Shown here one piece after another: positions 55,142 to 64,000 of a stretch of DNA of 64,000 bases. How positions within the stretch are numbered: the first letter of the stretch is position 1; every line of letters begins with the position of its first letter. The DNA is from Kaustia mangrovi (GTDB lineage Bacteria > Pseudomonadota > Alphaproteobacteria > Rhizobiales > Im1). The notes below the pieces were generated by a model. It did no database searches, was not told where the DNA came from, and was given only the letters and a program-made list of their open reading frames with translations. The DNA lies in assembly GCF_015482775.1 (NCBI RefSeq), contig NZ_CP058214.1:992001-1056000 (forward strand). The letters run 5' to 3'. The translations under genes and the position numbers were made by a program.

Positions 55142-58100
55142 ATGAAGTTCACGCGGCTCAGGCTGTCCGGCTTCAAGTCCTTCGTGGAGCCGACCGAGCT
55201 CGTCATCGAGCAGGGTCTCACAGGCGTTGTGGGGCCCAATGGCTGCGGCAAGTCGAACCTTCTTGAGGCCCTGCGCTGGGCCATGGGCGAGAGCTCCTAC
55301 AAGAGCATGCGCGCGTCCGGAATGGACGACGTCATCTTCTCCGGCAGCGCCTCGCGCCCCCAGCGCAACATGGCCGAGGTCACCATCGTCCTCGACAACA
55401 GCGCCCGCGCCGCCCCCGTCGGCCTCAATGACGACGAGGTGCTGGAGATCACCCGCCGCATCGAGCGGGAGGCCGGCTCCATCTACCGCATCAACGGGCG
55501 CGATGTCCGCGCCCGCGACGTCCAGCTCCTCTTCGCCGACGCCTCGACCGGGGCGCGCTCGCCGGCACTCGTGCGCCAGGGCCAGATCAACGAGATGATC
55601 AACGCCAAGCCCCAGGCGCGCCGGCGCGTCCTGGAGGAGGCCGCCGGCATCACCGGCCTCTATACGCGCCGCCACGAGGCGGAACTCAAGCTGAACGCGG
55701 CGGAAACCAACCTCGCGCGGCTCGACGACGTGATCGGCCAGCTCGAGCAGCAGCTCGCGAGCCTCAAGCGCCAGGCCCGCCAGGCCGCGCGCTACAAGGC
55801 GCTCTCCGGCGACATCCGCAAGCTGGAGGCCGCCCAGCTCTACCGCGCCTGGGCCGATGCCGCGCAGGCACTCCAGGACGAGGAGACCGGCTTCAAGGAG
55901 GCGACGCGCACGCTCGCCGAGCGCACGGGCCACGCCTCCGCCGCGGCACGCCTGCGCGAGGAGGCCGCCGGCCGGGTGCCGAAGCTGCGCGACGACGAGG
56001 CGGTCCGCGCCGCCGTCCTCCAGCGCCTCGAACACGAGCGCGACGGCCTCGACGAGGAAGCCCGGCGCGCGGACGCCCGCAAGGCGGAGCTCGAGGCCCA
56101 GCTCGAACAGCTCGGCGCCGACCTCGCGCGCGAGAGCGACCTCATCGCCGACAGCGATCGCGTGCTCGCCGAGCTGAAGGAGGAGGAGGACACGCTCAAG
56201 GCCGCCGAGGGCAGCGATGCCGACACGCACGCACAGGCCGCAAAGGCTATGCAGGCCGAGGCCGACAGGCTCGCCGCCGCACAGGAGGAGACCGACGCGG
56301 CCGCCGCGCGGCTGAGCGAGCTCTCAGCCCGCCGCCAGACGCTCGAGCGCAGCGTCGCCGACCATGCCGGCCGGATCGAGCGGATCGAGCGCGAGCTGAA
56401 CGGCGTCGCCGGCCAGCGCGAGACACTCGCCGCCGATGGCGTCGCCGGCACCGAAGGCGAGACGCTTGCTGCAGCGCTCGCCGGGGCGGAAACCGCCGCA
56501 ACGGCCGCCGAACAGGCCGTGACGGACGCCGAGACGTCGGTCGCGGAGGCCCGCAAGGCCGAGACGCAGGCCCGCTCCGTGCGCGACGAGGCGCGCCGAC
56601 GTGCCGACACGCTGGAAACCGAGGTGCGCACGCTGTCGAAGCTCCTCATGGTCTCCGACGGCGATCTCTGGCCGCCCATGCTCGATGCGGTGACCGTCGC
56701 GCCCGGCTACGAGCGCGCGCTCGGCGCGGCACTGGGCGACGATCTCGACGCCGCGGCCGACACCGCCGCGCCGATCCACTGGGCCACCCTGCCCGCGCTT
56801 GCCGACCCGCCTGCCCTGCCCGGCGCCGCCGAACCGCTGTCGCGCGTCGTCCAGGCCCCGGAGGCGCTCGCCCGCCGCCTGTCGCAGACCGGCGTCGTGT
56901 CCCGCGAGGAGGGCAAGGCGCTCCAACCCTCGCTGAAGGCCGGCCAGCGCCTGGTCTCGGCGGAAGGCGACCTTTGGCGCTGGGACGGCTTCACCGCCGC
57001 CGCCGACGCGCCGAGCGCCGCCGCCCAGCGGCTTGCCGAACGCAACCGGCTCGCCGACCTCACCAAGGAGGCGGAGTCCGCCCGCGCGGACGCCGATACG
57101 GCGGAAGACGCGCTCACGGCGGCCCGCTCCGCGCTCGAGGCCGAGCAGACCCGCGAGCGGGAGACCCGTGAGGCCGCGCGCGCTGCCCGCGCCGCGGTCG
57201 ATGCCAGACGCGCCGACTTGTCCGCCCACGAGCGCCGCGAGAGCGAACGCACAGCCAAGCTCAGCGCGCTCGACGAGGCCGCCCGCCGGCTCGGGGCCGA
57301 TCTGGAGGAAGCCCGCGCCGCCCATGAGGCCGCCCGCACCGAATATGACGGCATGGAGCCCCTCGATACGCTGAAGGCGGAGGTCGACCGCCTGCGCGGC
57401 GTGCTGGCCGGACACCGCGCGGCCTATGCGGAGGCGCGCGCCCATCACGACGGGCTGGAGCGGGAGGCGCGCATGCGCCGCGACCGGCTTTCCCGAATCG
57501 AGGAGGAGCGCCGGTCCTGGCTGGACCGCACCGGGCGCGCCAGCCAACAGGTCGCATCGCTGGAGGAGCGCCGCACCGCGATCCGCACGCAACTGACGGG
57601 GCTGGAGAAGACACCCCAGGAGATCGAGGCGCGCCGCAGCAAGCTGATGAGCGCCCTGCGCGATGCGGAAGCCCAGCGCAAGGAGGCCTCCGACGCGCTC
57701 GCCGATGCGGAGAACACGTTGCGCGAGGCCGAACATGCCGCGCGCGAGGCGGAGGCCGCACTGAGCGACGCACGCGAGGAGCAGGCCCGCCGCGAGGCCC
57801 GCCGGGACGCGGCGCGCGAGCGGCTTCAGGACACCGCGGCCCGTATCGACGAGGTTCTCGAGGCAACGCCGGAGGAGGCGCTTGCCGCCGCTGGCGCGGA
57901 GACCGCCGACGAGCTGCCCGCGCCGGACAGGATCGCCAGCGATCTCGCCCGGCTGAAGGCGGACCGCGAGCGTCTCGGCAGCGTCAATCTCCGCGCCGAC
58001 GAGGAGGCCGAGGCCGTCGACAGCCAGCTTGGCGAGCTCACCGCCGAACGCGACGACGTGGTCCAGGCCATCCAGCGGCTGCGCCAGGGCATCGCCAGCC

Positions 58101-58600
58101 TGAACCGCGAGGGGCGCCAGCGGCTGCTGGAGGCCTTCGAAACGGTCAACGCCAATTTCGCCGAGCTCTTCGCCACGCTGTTCGGCGGCGGCCATGCGGA
58201 GCTCCGTCTGGTGGAATCGGACGATCCGCTGGAGGCGGGCCTGGAGATCATGGCCAATCCGCCGGGCAAGCGCCCGTCGACGCTCACGCTCCTGTCCGGC
58301 GGCGAGCAGACGCTGACAGCCATCGCCCTGATCTTCGCGGTGTTCCTCACCAATCCCTCGCCGATCTGCGTGCTCGACGAGGTGGACGCGCCGCTCGACG
58401 ATTCCAATGTGGAACGCTTCTGCAACCTGCTGAACGCCATGCTGGAGCGTGCCGACACGCGATTCCTGATCATCACCCACCACCCGCTGACCATGGCGCG
58501 CATGAACCGGCTGTTCGGCGTGACCATGATGGAACGCGGGGTGAGCCAGCTTGTTTCGGTCGACCTGGAGACGGCGGAGGGGTTGCGCGAGGCGAGCTGA
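55142..58600 (+). CDS. smc: Chromosome segregation protein SMC
   Basis: 1152 aa. The N-terminal ATPase half has Walker A VGPNGCGKSNLLEALRWAMG (residues about 30-49). Two long coiled coils, rich in Ala, Glu and Arg, flank a hinge at about 490-620 (VAPGYERALGAALGDDLDAA). The C-terminal half has the signature LLSGGEQTLTAIALIFAVFL and Walker B CVLDEVDAPLDDSNVERF. With ScpA and ScpB, not in the window, it organises and segregates the chromosome. It follows dsbA as in many alphaproteobacteria. Confidence 0.97.
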   Translation: MKFTRLRLSGFKSFVEPTELVIEQGLTGVVGPNGCGKSNLLEALRWAMGESSYKSMRASGMDDVIFSGSASRPQRNMAEVTIVLDNSARAAPVGLNDDEVLEITRRIEREAGSIYRINGRDVRARDVQLLFADASTGARSPALVRQGQINEMINAKPQARRRVLEEAAGITGLYTRRHEAELKLNAAETNLARLDDVIGQLEQQLASLKRQARQAARYKALSGDIRKLEAAQLYRAWADAAQALQDEETGFKEATRTLAERTGHASAAARLREEAAGRVPKLRDDEAVRAAVLQRLEHERDGLDEEARRADARKAELEAQLEQLGADLARESDLIADSDRVLAELKEEEDTLKAAEGSDADTHAQAAKAMQAEADRLAAAQEETDAAAARLSELSARRQTLERSVADHAGRIERIERELNGVAGQRETLAADGVAGTEGETLAAALAGAETAATAAEQAVTDAETSVAEARKAETQARSVRDEARRRADTLETEVRTLSKLLMVSDGDLWPPMLDAVTVAPGYERALGAALGDDLDAAADTAAPIHWATLPALADPPALPGAAEPLSRVVQAPEALARRLSQTGVVSREEGKALQPSLKAGQRLVSAEGDLWRWDGFTAAADAPSAAAQRLAERNRLADLTKEAESARADADTAEDALTAARSALEAEQTRERETREAARAARAAVDARRADLSAHERRESERTAKLSALDEAARRLGADLEEARAAHEAARTEYDGMEPLDTLKAEVDRLRGVLAGHRAAYAEARAHHDGLEREARMRRDRLSRIEEERRSWLDRTGRASQQVASLEERRTAIRTQLTGLEKTPQEIEARRSKLMSALRDAEAQRKEASDALADAENTLREAEHAAREAEAALSDAREEQARREARRDAARERLQDTAARIDEVLEATPEEALAAAGAETADELPAPDRIASDLARLKADRERLGSVNLRADEEAEAVDSQLGELTAERDDVVQAIQRLRQGIASLNREGRQRLLEAFETVNANFAELFATLFGGGHAELRLVESDDPLEAGLEIMANPPGKRPSTLTLLSGGEQTLTAIALIFAVFLTNPSPICVLDEVDAPLDDSNVERFCNLLNAMLERADTRFLIITHHPLTMARMNRLFGVTMMERGVSQLVSVDLETAEGLREAS

Positions 58601-58750
58601 ACACCGGCCCCCGGGAGGCCCTTGGCGACCCCGGGCGATTCCACCGTCGCCGCCTGCTTATGCGCAATATGTGGCACGACCAAATGCCGCATCCGCCAAA
58701 TCGGCAAAAAACGTGTTCACAACCAACCGGTTAGAAGACGCTCGCGCGGC

Positions 58751-58779
58751 TTGACACCTCCCCTGCCCGCTTCTATGTT
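58751..58779 (+). promoter_or_regulatory. Strong sigma-70 promoter of the atp (F0) operon
   Basis: TTGACA at 58751-58756, a 17-base spacer and TATGTT at 58774-58779: a near-consensus promoter 60 bases before atpI. It is the best promoter match I can see in the window. Confidence 0.75.
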
Positions 58780-58838
58780 GCGCCGCGGCTTTCAAGGGGG
58801 CGTAACCGCTCTCGTGCGGGCCGAAAAAGGGGGTCTGA

Positions 58839-59267
58839 ATGGGCGATGACCGCTCGCCGACGTCGTCCGACCAACTGAGGGATTTCAAGGAGCGTCTCAA
58901 CCGCGCGCAAGCCTCCATTCGTGAGCGGGATCGGGAGGCATATGGCAGCAGTTCAGCCTACAGTTTCGGCCTGCGCATCGCGACGGAACTCGTTGTCGCA
59001 ATAGCAGTCGGGTTCGGAGCGGGCTGGGGTCTCGACCTCTGGCTGGGCACCAAGCCGTGGTTTCTCGTGCTGTTCATAGTGCTGGGCGCGGTTGCGGGTA
59101 TCTTGAACGTGGTCCGAGCGGCGCATTCGGCCGAGGCCAGGCGCCATCTGGGGATTGCAGAATCGACATCGGGCGACGAGCCCGGCTCGGACAGGATGGA
59201 GAGATCGCGCAAGGCGCGCGGCAGGCAGGGACAGGAAGACGGTGGCAACGGAGAACGTACAGGCTGA
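58839..59267 (+). CDS. atpI: ATP synthase accessory protein AtpI
   Basis: 142 aa. The central part has two membrane helices (LRIATELVVAIAVGFGAGWG and PWFLVLFIVLGAVAGILNVV). The ends are charged. AtpI proteins help assemble the c-ring and may take up magnesium. The ATG at 58839 is preceded by GGGGG. Its 3' end overlaps the atpB start (GTG 59242) by 26 bases. It is first in an operon that also holds atpB, atpE, atpF' and atpF; F1 genes are not in the window. Confidence 0.88.
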   Translation: MGDDRSPTSSDQLRDFKERLNRAQASIRERDREAYGSSSAYSFGLRIATELVVAIAVGFGAGWGLDLWLGTKPWFLVLFIVLGAVAGILNVVRAAHSAEARRHLGIAESTSGDEPGSDRMERSRKARGRQGQEDGGNGERTG

Positions 59268-60009
59268 ACACGGCGGTGGTCTCGCCCTCGATCCGATGCA
59301 TCAGTTCGAGGTCACGCCGCTGATCAAGATTCCGCTCGGCGGCATCGACGCGCATTTCACCAATTCGAGCCTGTGGATGGTGATCGGCGTCGCCCTGATC
59401 CTCATCGTCATGCTCGCGAGCTCGCGCAAGCTCGTCCCCGGGCGTCTGCAATCGGTCGCCGAGCTTGGCTACGAATTCGTCGCCAACATGCTGCGCGACA
59501 CGGTGGGCGATGCTGGCCGACCCTATTTCCCGTTCATCTTCACGCTGTTCGTGTTCATCCTGGCCATGAACATGCAGGGCATGCTGCCCGGCTCGTTCAC
59601 CGTGACGAGCCATATCATCGTCACCTTCGCCATGGCGCTCGCCGTCTTCATCGGCGCGACGATCATCGGTTTCATCAAGCATGGCTTCGGCTATCTGAAG
59701 CTGTTCGTGCCGTCCGGCGTGCCGAGCGTGCTCCTGCCGCTGCTCGTGGTCATCGAGGTCATCTCGTATTTCACGCGGCCGATCAGCCTGTCGGTGCGAC
59801 TGTTCGCCAACATGATGGCGGGCCACACCATGCTCAAGGTCTTTGGCGGGTTCGTGGTCGGGCTCGGCGTTCTGGCGGGCTGGGTGCCCCTGGCGGTCAT
59901 GGTCGCCATCACCGGCCTGGAGGTGCTCGTCGCCTTCCTGCAGGCCTATGTCTTCGCCGTTCTGACTTGCATCTATCTCAACGATGCAATTCACATGCAC
60001 GATCACTGA
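59242..60009 (+). CDS. atpB: F0F1 ATP synthase subunit a
   Basis: 255-aa membrane subunit forming the proton half-channels. Five or six membrane segments are visible. The essential arginine is in FTRPISLSVRLFANMMAGHT, and the C-terminal GLEVLVAFLQAYVFAVLTCI segment follows. The start is GTG 59242 with AGGAAG upstream, overlapping atpI by 26 bases. Clear and complete. Confidence 0.95.
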   Translation: MATENVQAEHGGGLALDPMHQFEVTPLIKIPLGGIDAHFTNSSLWMVIGVALILIVMLASSRKLVPGRLQSVAELGYEFVANMLRDTVGDAGRPYFPFIFTLFVFILAMNMQGMLPGSFTVTSHIIVTFAMALAVFIGATIIGFIKHGFGYLKLFVPSGVPSVLLPLLVVIEVISYFTRPISLSVRLFANMMAGHTMLKVFGGFVVGLGVLAGWVPLAVMVAITGLEVLVAFLQAYVFAVLTCIYLNDAIHMHDH

Positions 60010-60057
60010 CGACTTAATCGGTTCATCCAGTTTGACCAACAAGAGGAGTTTGAACAC

Positions 60058-60285
60058 ATGGACGCGGAAGCAGCTAAGCTGATTGGTGCGGGTCTCGCAG
60101 CCATCGCGCTTGCTGGTGCGGGTGTCGGCATCGGCCTGATTTTCGGCAACTACCTCGCCGGCGCGCTGCGCAACCCGGCGGCCGCACCGGGCCAGTTCGC
60201 CAACCTGCTGCTGGGCTTCGCGCTCGCAGAGGCGACCGGCCTGTTCGGCCTGGTGGTGTCGCTCATCATCCTGTTCGTGTTCTGA
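60058..60285 (+). CDS. atpE: F0F1 ATP synthase subunit c
   Basis: 75 aa, two membrane helices joined by the RNP loop (Arg38-Asn39-Pro40). The proton-carrying acidic residue is Glu58 in [13 protein letters not shown], usual for alphaproteobacteria. The sequence has the normal glycine-rich first helix ([20 protein letters not shown]). AGAGGAG precedes the ATG. There is no sodium-binding pattern that I can see, so a proton ring is inferred. Confidence 0.96.
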   Translation: MDAEAAKLIGAGLAAIALAGAGVGIGLIFGNYLAGALRNPAAAPGQFANLLLGFALAEATGLFGLVVSLIILFVF

Positions 60286-60402
60286 GAACGCCGCCGTCCG
60301 CGCGCCGGGCGCTTGCCGTCCGGCGCATGTGAAACGGCCTGAGACCGCCGCATACCATGCCGCGGTCGATGCCGTGACAGCGAAAACGGGACCTATCAAG
60401 CG

Positions 60403-60888
60403 ATGCCCCAGCTAGATTTCGCCTCATACGGGCCCCAGCTCATCTGGCTCGCGATCACCTTCGCCATCCTGTATCTCGTCATGGCGCGGATCGCGCTTCC
60501 CGGTGTCGGCGGCGTGATCGAACAGCGGCGCAACCGCATCGCCAGCGATCTCGACGAGGCCAGCCAGCTTCGGGGCGAGACGGAGAAATCCGACGAAGCC
60601 TACAGGGCAACCCTGGCGGAAGCCCGTGCCAAGGCGCACGGCATCGGCCAGGAGACGCGCCAGAAGCTCAATGGCGAGATGGAGGCGGAGCGCGCCAAGG
60701 TCGACGCCGAGCTGGCCGAGAAGCTCAAGGAGGCGGAGGCCCGCATCGGCGAGATGAAGGCCGACGCGATGTCCGGGATCAAGGATGTCGCGACGGAGTC
60801 CGCAACCGAGATCGTCAAGGAGCTGGTCGGCGGGCGCATCGCCAAGACGACCGTCTCCAAGGCGGTCGATCAGGTCGCCGGCAAGTAA
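60403..60888 (+). CDS. F0F1 ATP synthase subunit b'
   Basis: 161 aa. One N-terminal membrane helix (QLIWLAITFAILYLVMARIA) is followed by a long charged helix (QRRNRIASDLDEASQLRGET, and so on). Together with the next gene it forms the peripheral stalk; alphaproteobacteria have two different b-type subunits. This copy, before atpF, is b' by position and by its short charged tail. Confidence 0.92.
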   Translation: MPQLDFASYGPQLIWLAITFAILYLVMARIALPGVGGVIEQRRNRIASDLDEASQLRGETEKSDEAYRATLAEARAKAHGIGQETRQKLNGEMEAERAKVDAELAEKLKEAEARIGEMKADAMSGIKDVATESATEIVKELVGGRIAKTTVSKAVDQVAGK

Positions 60889-60909
60889 GGCGGGAATTCG
60901 GAGAGCCTC

Positions 60910-61395
60910 ATGTTGTCATCGCCGGAATTCTGGGTTGGCGTCTCCTTCGTGATCTTCCTCGGGGTGCTGGGCTATTTCCGCGTCCACACCCGTGTCCTCA
61001 CCTCTCTCGACGACCGGGCCGACCGGATCCGCAAGGAGCTGGAAGAGGCGCAGCGCCTGCGCGAGGAGGCCCAGGCCATGCTGGCCGAAGCCCAGCGCAA
61101 GCAGCGCGAGGCGGAGAAGGAAGCCGAAGACATCCTCGCCCAGGCCAAGGAGGAGGCCAAGCTGATGGCGGCCGAATCCAAGAAGACCATCGAGGATATG
61201 ATCGAGCGCCGCCGGGAGATGGCGGAGTTCAAGATCGCCCAGGCCGAGGAGCAGGCGATCAAGGACGTCCGCGCCGCCGCCACCGATCTGGCCATTTCCG
61301 CGGCCGGCGAGGTCATCGCCCAGCAGGTCAAGGGCGAGAAGGCCCAGAAGCTCATCGATGACAGCATCGGCGTGCTGAAGAAGCGCCTGAACTGA
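60910..61395 (+). CDS. atpF: F0F1 ATP synthase subunit b
   Basis: 161 aa. A membrane helix (FWVGVSFVIFLGVLGYFRVH) is followed by a long coiled coil rich in Glu, Ala, Lys and Arg (ELEEAQRLREEAQAMLAEAQ, then KEAEDILAQAKEEAKLMAAE). The C-terminal end (GEVIAQQVKGEKAQKLIDDS) contacts delta. A GGAGAG site is 5 bases upstream of the ATG. A terminator follows at 61427-61460, so this is the last gene of the F0 operon. Confidence 0.94.
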   Translation: MLSSPEFWVGVSFVIFLGVLGYFRVHTRVLTSLDDRADRIRKELEEAQRLREEAQAMLAEAQRKQREAEKEAEDILAQAKEEAKLMAAESKKTIEDMIERRREMAEFKIAQAEEQAIKDVRAAATDLAISAAGEVIAQQVKGEKAQKLIDDSIGVLKKRLN

Positions 61396-61426
61396 CGCGT
61401 CGCCCCGACAGTCCACACATGCAGAA

Positions 61427-61460
61427 CGCCCCGCCGGAGAAATCCCGGCGGGGCGTTTTT
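61427..61460 (+). terminator. Rho-independent terminator of the atp (F0) operon
   Basis: An 11-base perfect stem CGCCCCGCCGG / CCGGCGGGGCG (61427-61437 and 61445-61455) with a 7-base loop, followed by five Ts. It lies 32 bases after the atpF stop. Confidence 0.93.
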
Positions 61461-61523
61461 CTTGGCATCGGGGCCGACCGGGTTCGGCGGACCTCGATGT
61501 CGCGGCTCGCGGCCTCCCTCTAC

Positions 61524-61551
61524 CCGTCATCCCCGAAAGCGGGGATGACGG
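61524..61551. repeat. Extragenic palindrome between the atp operon and gcvPB
   Basis: Perfect 12-base inverted repeat CCGTCATCCCCG-aaag-CGGGGATGACGG (28 bases). It is related to the repeat at 4017-4089 and is typical of dispersed palindromes in this group. The gap 61552-61608 holds a further GC-rich stretch with no clear signal. Confidence 0.75.
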
Positions 61552-61608
61552 CAAACCCGAATTGGCCCGAGAGCGGGGGACCGCGATCCCCCGCTGGACC
61601 AGGGGCCC

Positions 61609-63180
61609 CTACTCCGCCGCCTGCGAGGCGTTCTGCTCCGGTGTCCAGCGCAGGATGGGGTGGCGGGCCGCACGCGTCTCGTCCAGCCGGCCGACAGGCG
61701 TGTAGCGCGGGGCGCCGGTGAAGCGCTCCGTATTGCCGTCGCGCGCGGCGTCCGCCAGCCGGCGCAGGGTCGCGACGAACTGGTCGAGGCTCGCCTTCGA
61801 TTCCGATTCCGTCGGCTCGATCAGCATCGCCCCATGCACCACGAGCGGGAAATAGACCGTCATGGGATGGAAGCCCTCGTCGATCATCGCCTTGGCGAAA
61901 TCGAGCGTGGAGACGCCCGTGCCCTTCAGGAAGCTGTCGTCGAACAGCACCTCGTGCATGCAGGGCCGGTCGTGATTGTAGGGCAGGCTGAACGTATCCT
62001 TGAGACAGGCGCGCACATAGTTGGCGTTGAGGACCGCATCCTCCGCCGCCTGCCGGAGCCCGTCCGCGCCATGGCTCATCATGTAGGCGAGCGCGCGCAC
62101 GAACATGCCCATCTGGCCGTGGAACGCCGTCATGCGCCCGAAGGCCTCGCCCGCCGCATCGTCATCGAGGCTTTCCACAAGCCGGAACCCGTCCTCGTCA
62201 TGGACGACGAAGGGCAAGGGCGCGAACGGCGCCAGAGCCTCCGACAGGACGACCGGGCCCGCGCCCGGCCCACCCCCGCCATGGGGCGTGGAGAAGGTCT
62301 TGTGCAGGTTGATGTGCATGGCGTCGACGCCGAGATCGCCGGGCCGCGTGCGCCCCATGATCGCGTTGAAATTGGCGCCGTCGCAGTAGAAATAGGCGCC
62401 GACCTCATGGACCGCCTCGGCGATTTCGCGCACATCTGGCTCGAACAGCCCACATGTGTTCGGATTGGTCAGCATGATCGCCGCCACATCCTCCGACAGG
62501 CGCTCCTTCACCGCTTCGGGGTCGACGGTGCCGTCCTCGCGGGCGGGCACGGAGACGACCTTGTAGCCGAGATAGGCCGCCGTCGCCGGGTTCGTGCCAT
62601 GGGCCGATTCCGGCACCAGGACGATCGAGCGCGGCTCGCCGCGAGCCTCCAGCGCGGCGCGGATCGCCATCATGCCGCACAGCTCGCCATGGGCGCCCGC
62701 CTTCGGCGACATGGCGACCGCCGGCAGCCCCGTCAGCGTCTTCAGCCAGTGCGCCAGCGTGTCGATCAGTTCCAGCGCCCCCTGCACCGTGCTTTCGGGC
62801 TGCAGGGGATGGATGTCGCCGAAACCGGCCAGGCGCACCGCCTTCTCGTTGAGCCGCGGATTGTGCTTCATGGTGCACGAGCCCAGCGGATAGATGCCGA
62901 GATCGATCGCGTAGTTCTTGCGCGACAGGCGCACATAGTGGCGCATCGCTTCCGGTTCCGACAGGCCCGGCAGGCCGATGCCCTGCTCGCGCGCCAGCGT
63001 GCCCAGCCGGTTCTCCGGCGCCTCGGGCAGGTCGATATCGACGCCCGTCACCTCCGTGGAGCCCACCTCGAAGATCAACGGCTCCTCGATATCGAGGCCG
63101 CGATTGCCAGTGAATGTCGCCACGGCGCCTTCGCTGTCCTGCGCGGTTGGCGCGGTGGCGCGCCCTTCCCTGTTCATCAT
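61609..63180 (-). CDS. gcvPB: Glycine dehydrogenase (decarboxylating) subunit 2 (P-protein C-terminal half)
   Basis: PLP-dependent half of the split P-protein of the glycine cleavage system. 523 aa. The Schiff-base lysine is in [60 protein letters not shown] and [20 protein letters not shown] are family blocks. It pairs with gcvPA, whose stop overlaps this start (ATGA), so both subunits are made in equal amounts. Together they decarboxylate glycine and pass the aminomethyl group to the H-protein. Confidence 0.95.
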   Translation of the reverse strand: MMNREGRATAPTAQDSEGAVATFTGNRGLDIEEPLIFEVGSTEVTGVDIDLPEAPENRLGTLAREQGIGLPGLSEPEAMRHYVRLSRKNYAIDLGIYPLGSCTMKHNPRLNEKAVRLAGFGDIHPLQPESTVQGALELIDTLAHWLKTLTGLPAVAMSPKAGAHGELCGMMAIRAALEARGEPRSIVLVPESAHGTNPATAAYLGYKVVSVPAREDGTVDPEAVKERLSEDVAAIMLTNPNTCGLFEPDVREIAEAVHEVGAYFYCDGANFNAIMGRTRPGDLGVDAMHINLHKTFSTPHGGGGPGAGPVVLSEALAPFAPLPFVVHDEDGFRLVESLDDDAAGEAFGRMTAFHGQMGMFVRALAYMMSHGADGLRQAAEDAVLNANYVRACLKDTFSLPYNHDRPCMHEVLFDDSFLKGTGVSTLDFAKAMIDEGFHPMTVYFPLVVHGAMLIEPTESESKASLDQFVATLRRLADAARDGNTERFTGAPRYTPVGRLDETRAARHPILRWTPEQNASQAAE

Positions 63181-64000
63181 GCCAGCACCTCCTTCAGTGC
63201 CGTCTCGTAAGCGTCCCGATCCTCGTCGGTATTCACCTCCGTGGAGGCCACGACGATGAGATCCCCGAACGCGTCGGCTGTGGGCTCGAGCCTCGACACC
63301 GGCACGCCGCCGAGTATGCCCTTCTGCGCCAGTGCCTCGACCACCTCCGCGCCGGGTTTCGGCGTGCGGATGGTGAACTCGTTGAAGAAGGTGGGGGTCA
63401 GGACCTCCACGCCCTTCACGCCCGACAGACGGTCCGCCAGGAGGCACGCATTGTGATGGTTGAGCCGGGCCAGATCCCGGAAGCCCTTCTCGCCGAGAAG
63501 GCTCAGATGGATTGTGAAGGCAAGGCAGCACAGCCCTGAATTCGTGCAGATATTGCTGGTCGCACGTTCGCGGCGGATATGCTGCTCGCGCGTCGACAGG
63601 GTGAGCACGTAACCGCGCTTGCCCTCGCCGTCGACCGTCTCACCCGCAAGCCGCCCGGGCATCTGGCGCAGGAACTTCTCGCGCGTGGCGAAGAGCCCGA
63701 CATAGGGCCCGCCAAAGCTCAGCCCCACACCGAGCGACTGGCCTTCCGCGACCACGATGTCGGCGCCCATCTCGCCGGGTGAGCGCACCGCACCCAGCGA
63801 GACCACCTCCGTGACGACTGCGATCAGCAGGGCGCCGTTCTCGTGCGCCGCCCTGGCAATCGGCTCCAGGTCGGTCAGCGAGCCATAGACATTGGGCGTC
63901 TGCACGACGACGCAGGCCGTCTCCGAGTCGATGGCCGAGACGATGTCCTCCTCGCCGTTGAGGGCGGGCGGCAGGGCATGCACCGTACTGCCGCCGAAAT
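63177..64000 (-). CDS. gcvPA: Glycine dehydrogenase (decarboxylating) subunit 1, N-terminal part beyond window
   Basis: The C-terminal 274 codons of the P-protein subunit 1; the start lies beyond base 64000. Features: [40 protein letters not shown] (the PLP-fold region), [20 protein letters not shown], and [20 protein letters not shown] near the C-terminal part. Its stop overlaps the gcvPB start by 4 bases. gcvT and gcvH would be expected upstream, beyond the window. Confidence 0.95.
   Translation of the reverse strand, partial: FGGSTVHALPPALNGEEDIVSAIDSETACVVVQTPNVYGSLTDLEPIARAAHENGALLIAVVTEVVSLGAVRSPGEMGADIVVAEGQSLGVGLSFGGPYVGLFATREKFLRQMPGRLAGETVDGEGKRGYVLTLSTREQHIRRERATSNICTNSGLCCLAFTIHLSLLGEKGFRDLARLNHHNACLLADRLSGVKGVEVLTPTFFNEFTIRTPKPGAEVVEALAQKGILGGVPVSRLEPTADAFGDLIVVASTEVNTDEDRDAYETALKEVLA

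Overview
The window is ordinary chromosome from a high-GC alphaproteobacterium, most likely of the Hyphomicrobiales (Rhizobiales) or a close relative. The evidence for this: a split ATP synthase operon (atpI-atpB-atpE-atpF'-atpF) with b and b' subunits; CcrM, HdaA and CtrA-like boxes; an alphaproteobacterial-type dihydroorotase; split glyQ/glyS; ETF-ubiquinone oxidoreductase; pyruvate phosphate dikinase; and runs of genes in an order common in that group. No rRNA, tRNA, CRISPR array, prophage or insertion sequence was seen. No gap between genes exceeds 300 bases.

Layout. 1-4.0 kb: pdxH (cut by the window edge), a glycine-zipper lipoprotein, fabI, a histidine phosphatase and aroC. 4.2-9.1 kb, minus strand: a methyltransferase, tlyA, xseB, a histone-deacetylase-like amidohydrolase and an acyl-CoA dehydrogenase. 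9.3-17.8 kb: tRNA threonylcarbamoylation (Sua5), an FAD oxidoreductase, GNAT, SRAP peptidase, Nudix, LysE and AcuI/YhdH genes, two proteins without assigned function, and a divergent tautomerase/LysR pair that looks like an insertion. 17.8-22.7 kb: pyrC, a frameshifted ygfZ, tag, an HD hydrolase, a tyrosine phosphatase and a branched-chain aminotransferase. 22.9-32.2 kb, minus: SleB-type hydrolase, ppdK, glyS-glyQ, a 63-aa membrane protein, an S49 peptidase, TrmN6-like methyltransferase and DUF2007. 32.3-40.2 kb: polyprenyl diphosphate synthase, a penicillin-V-acylase-like hydrolase (probable insertion), ispE, a TPR protein, ETF-QO and uracil-DNA glycosylase. 40.4-47.9 kb: an ECF sigma/anti-sigma pair, purN-purM, then DUF2066, a CDP-alcohol phosphatidyltransferase, a PerM transporter, hdaA and moaB. 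47.8-50.4 kb: a TIGR04283/TIGR04282 pair and a PA0069-type radical SAM protein. 50.5-58.6 kb: rnhB, ccrM, mutY (frameshifted), a DUF721/DciA-like gene, dsbA and smc. 58.8-61.4 kb: the F0 operon with a strong promoter and a terminator. 61.6-64 kb: gcvPB and part of gcvPA.

Functionally the window is housekeeping: cofactors, fatty acids, chorismate, purines, pyrimidines and isoprenoids, together with DNA repair (UDG, Tag, MutY, XseB, SRAP) and chromosome or cell-cycle control (CcrM, HdaA, SMC, DciA-like). I found no convincing undescribed multi-gene system. The most useful observations are two apparent single-base deletions inside G/C runs (ygfZ and mutY), CtrA-like boxes before ccrM and the SleB-type hydrolase gene, an ECF-like promoter before the sigma/anti-sigma operon, and two accessory genes or gene pairs in otherwise conserved neighbourhoods.
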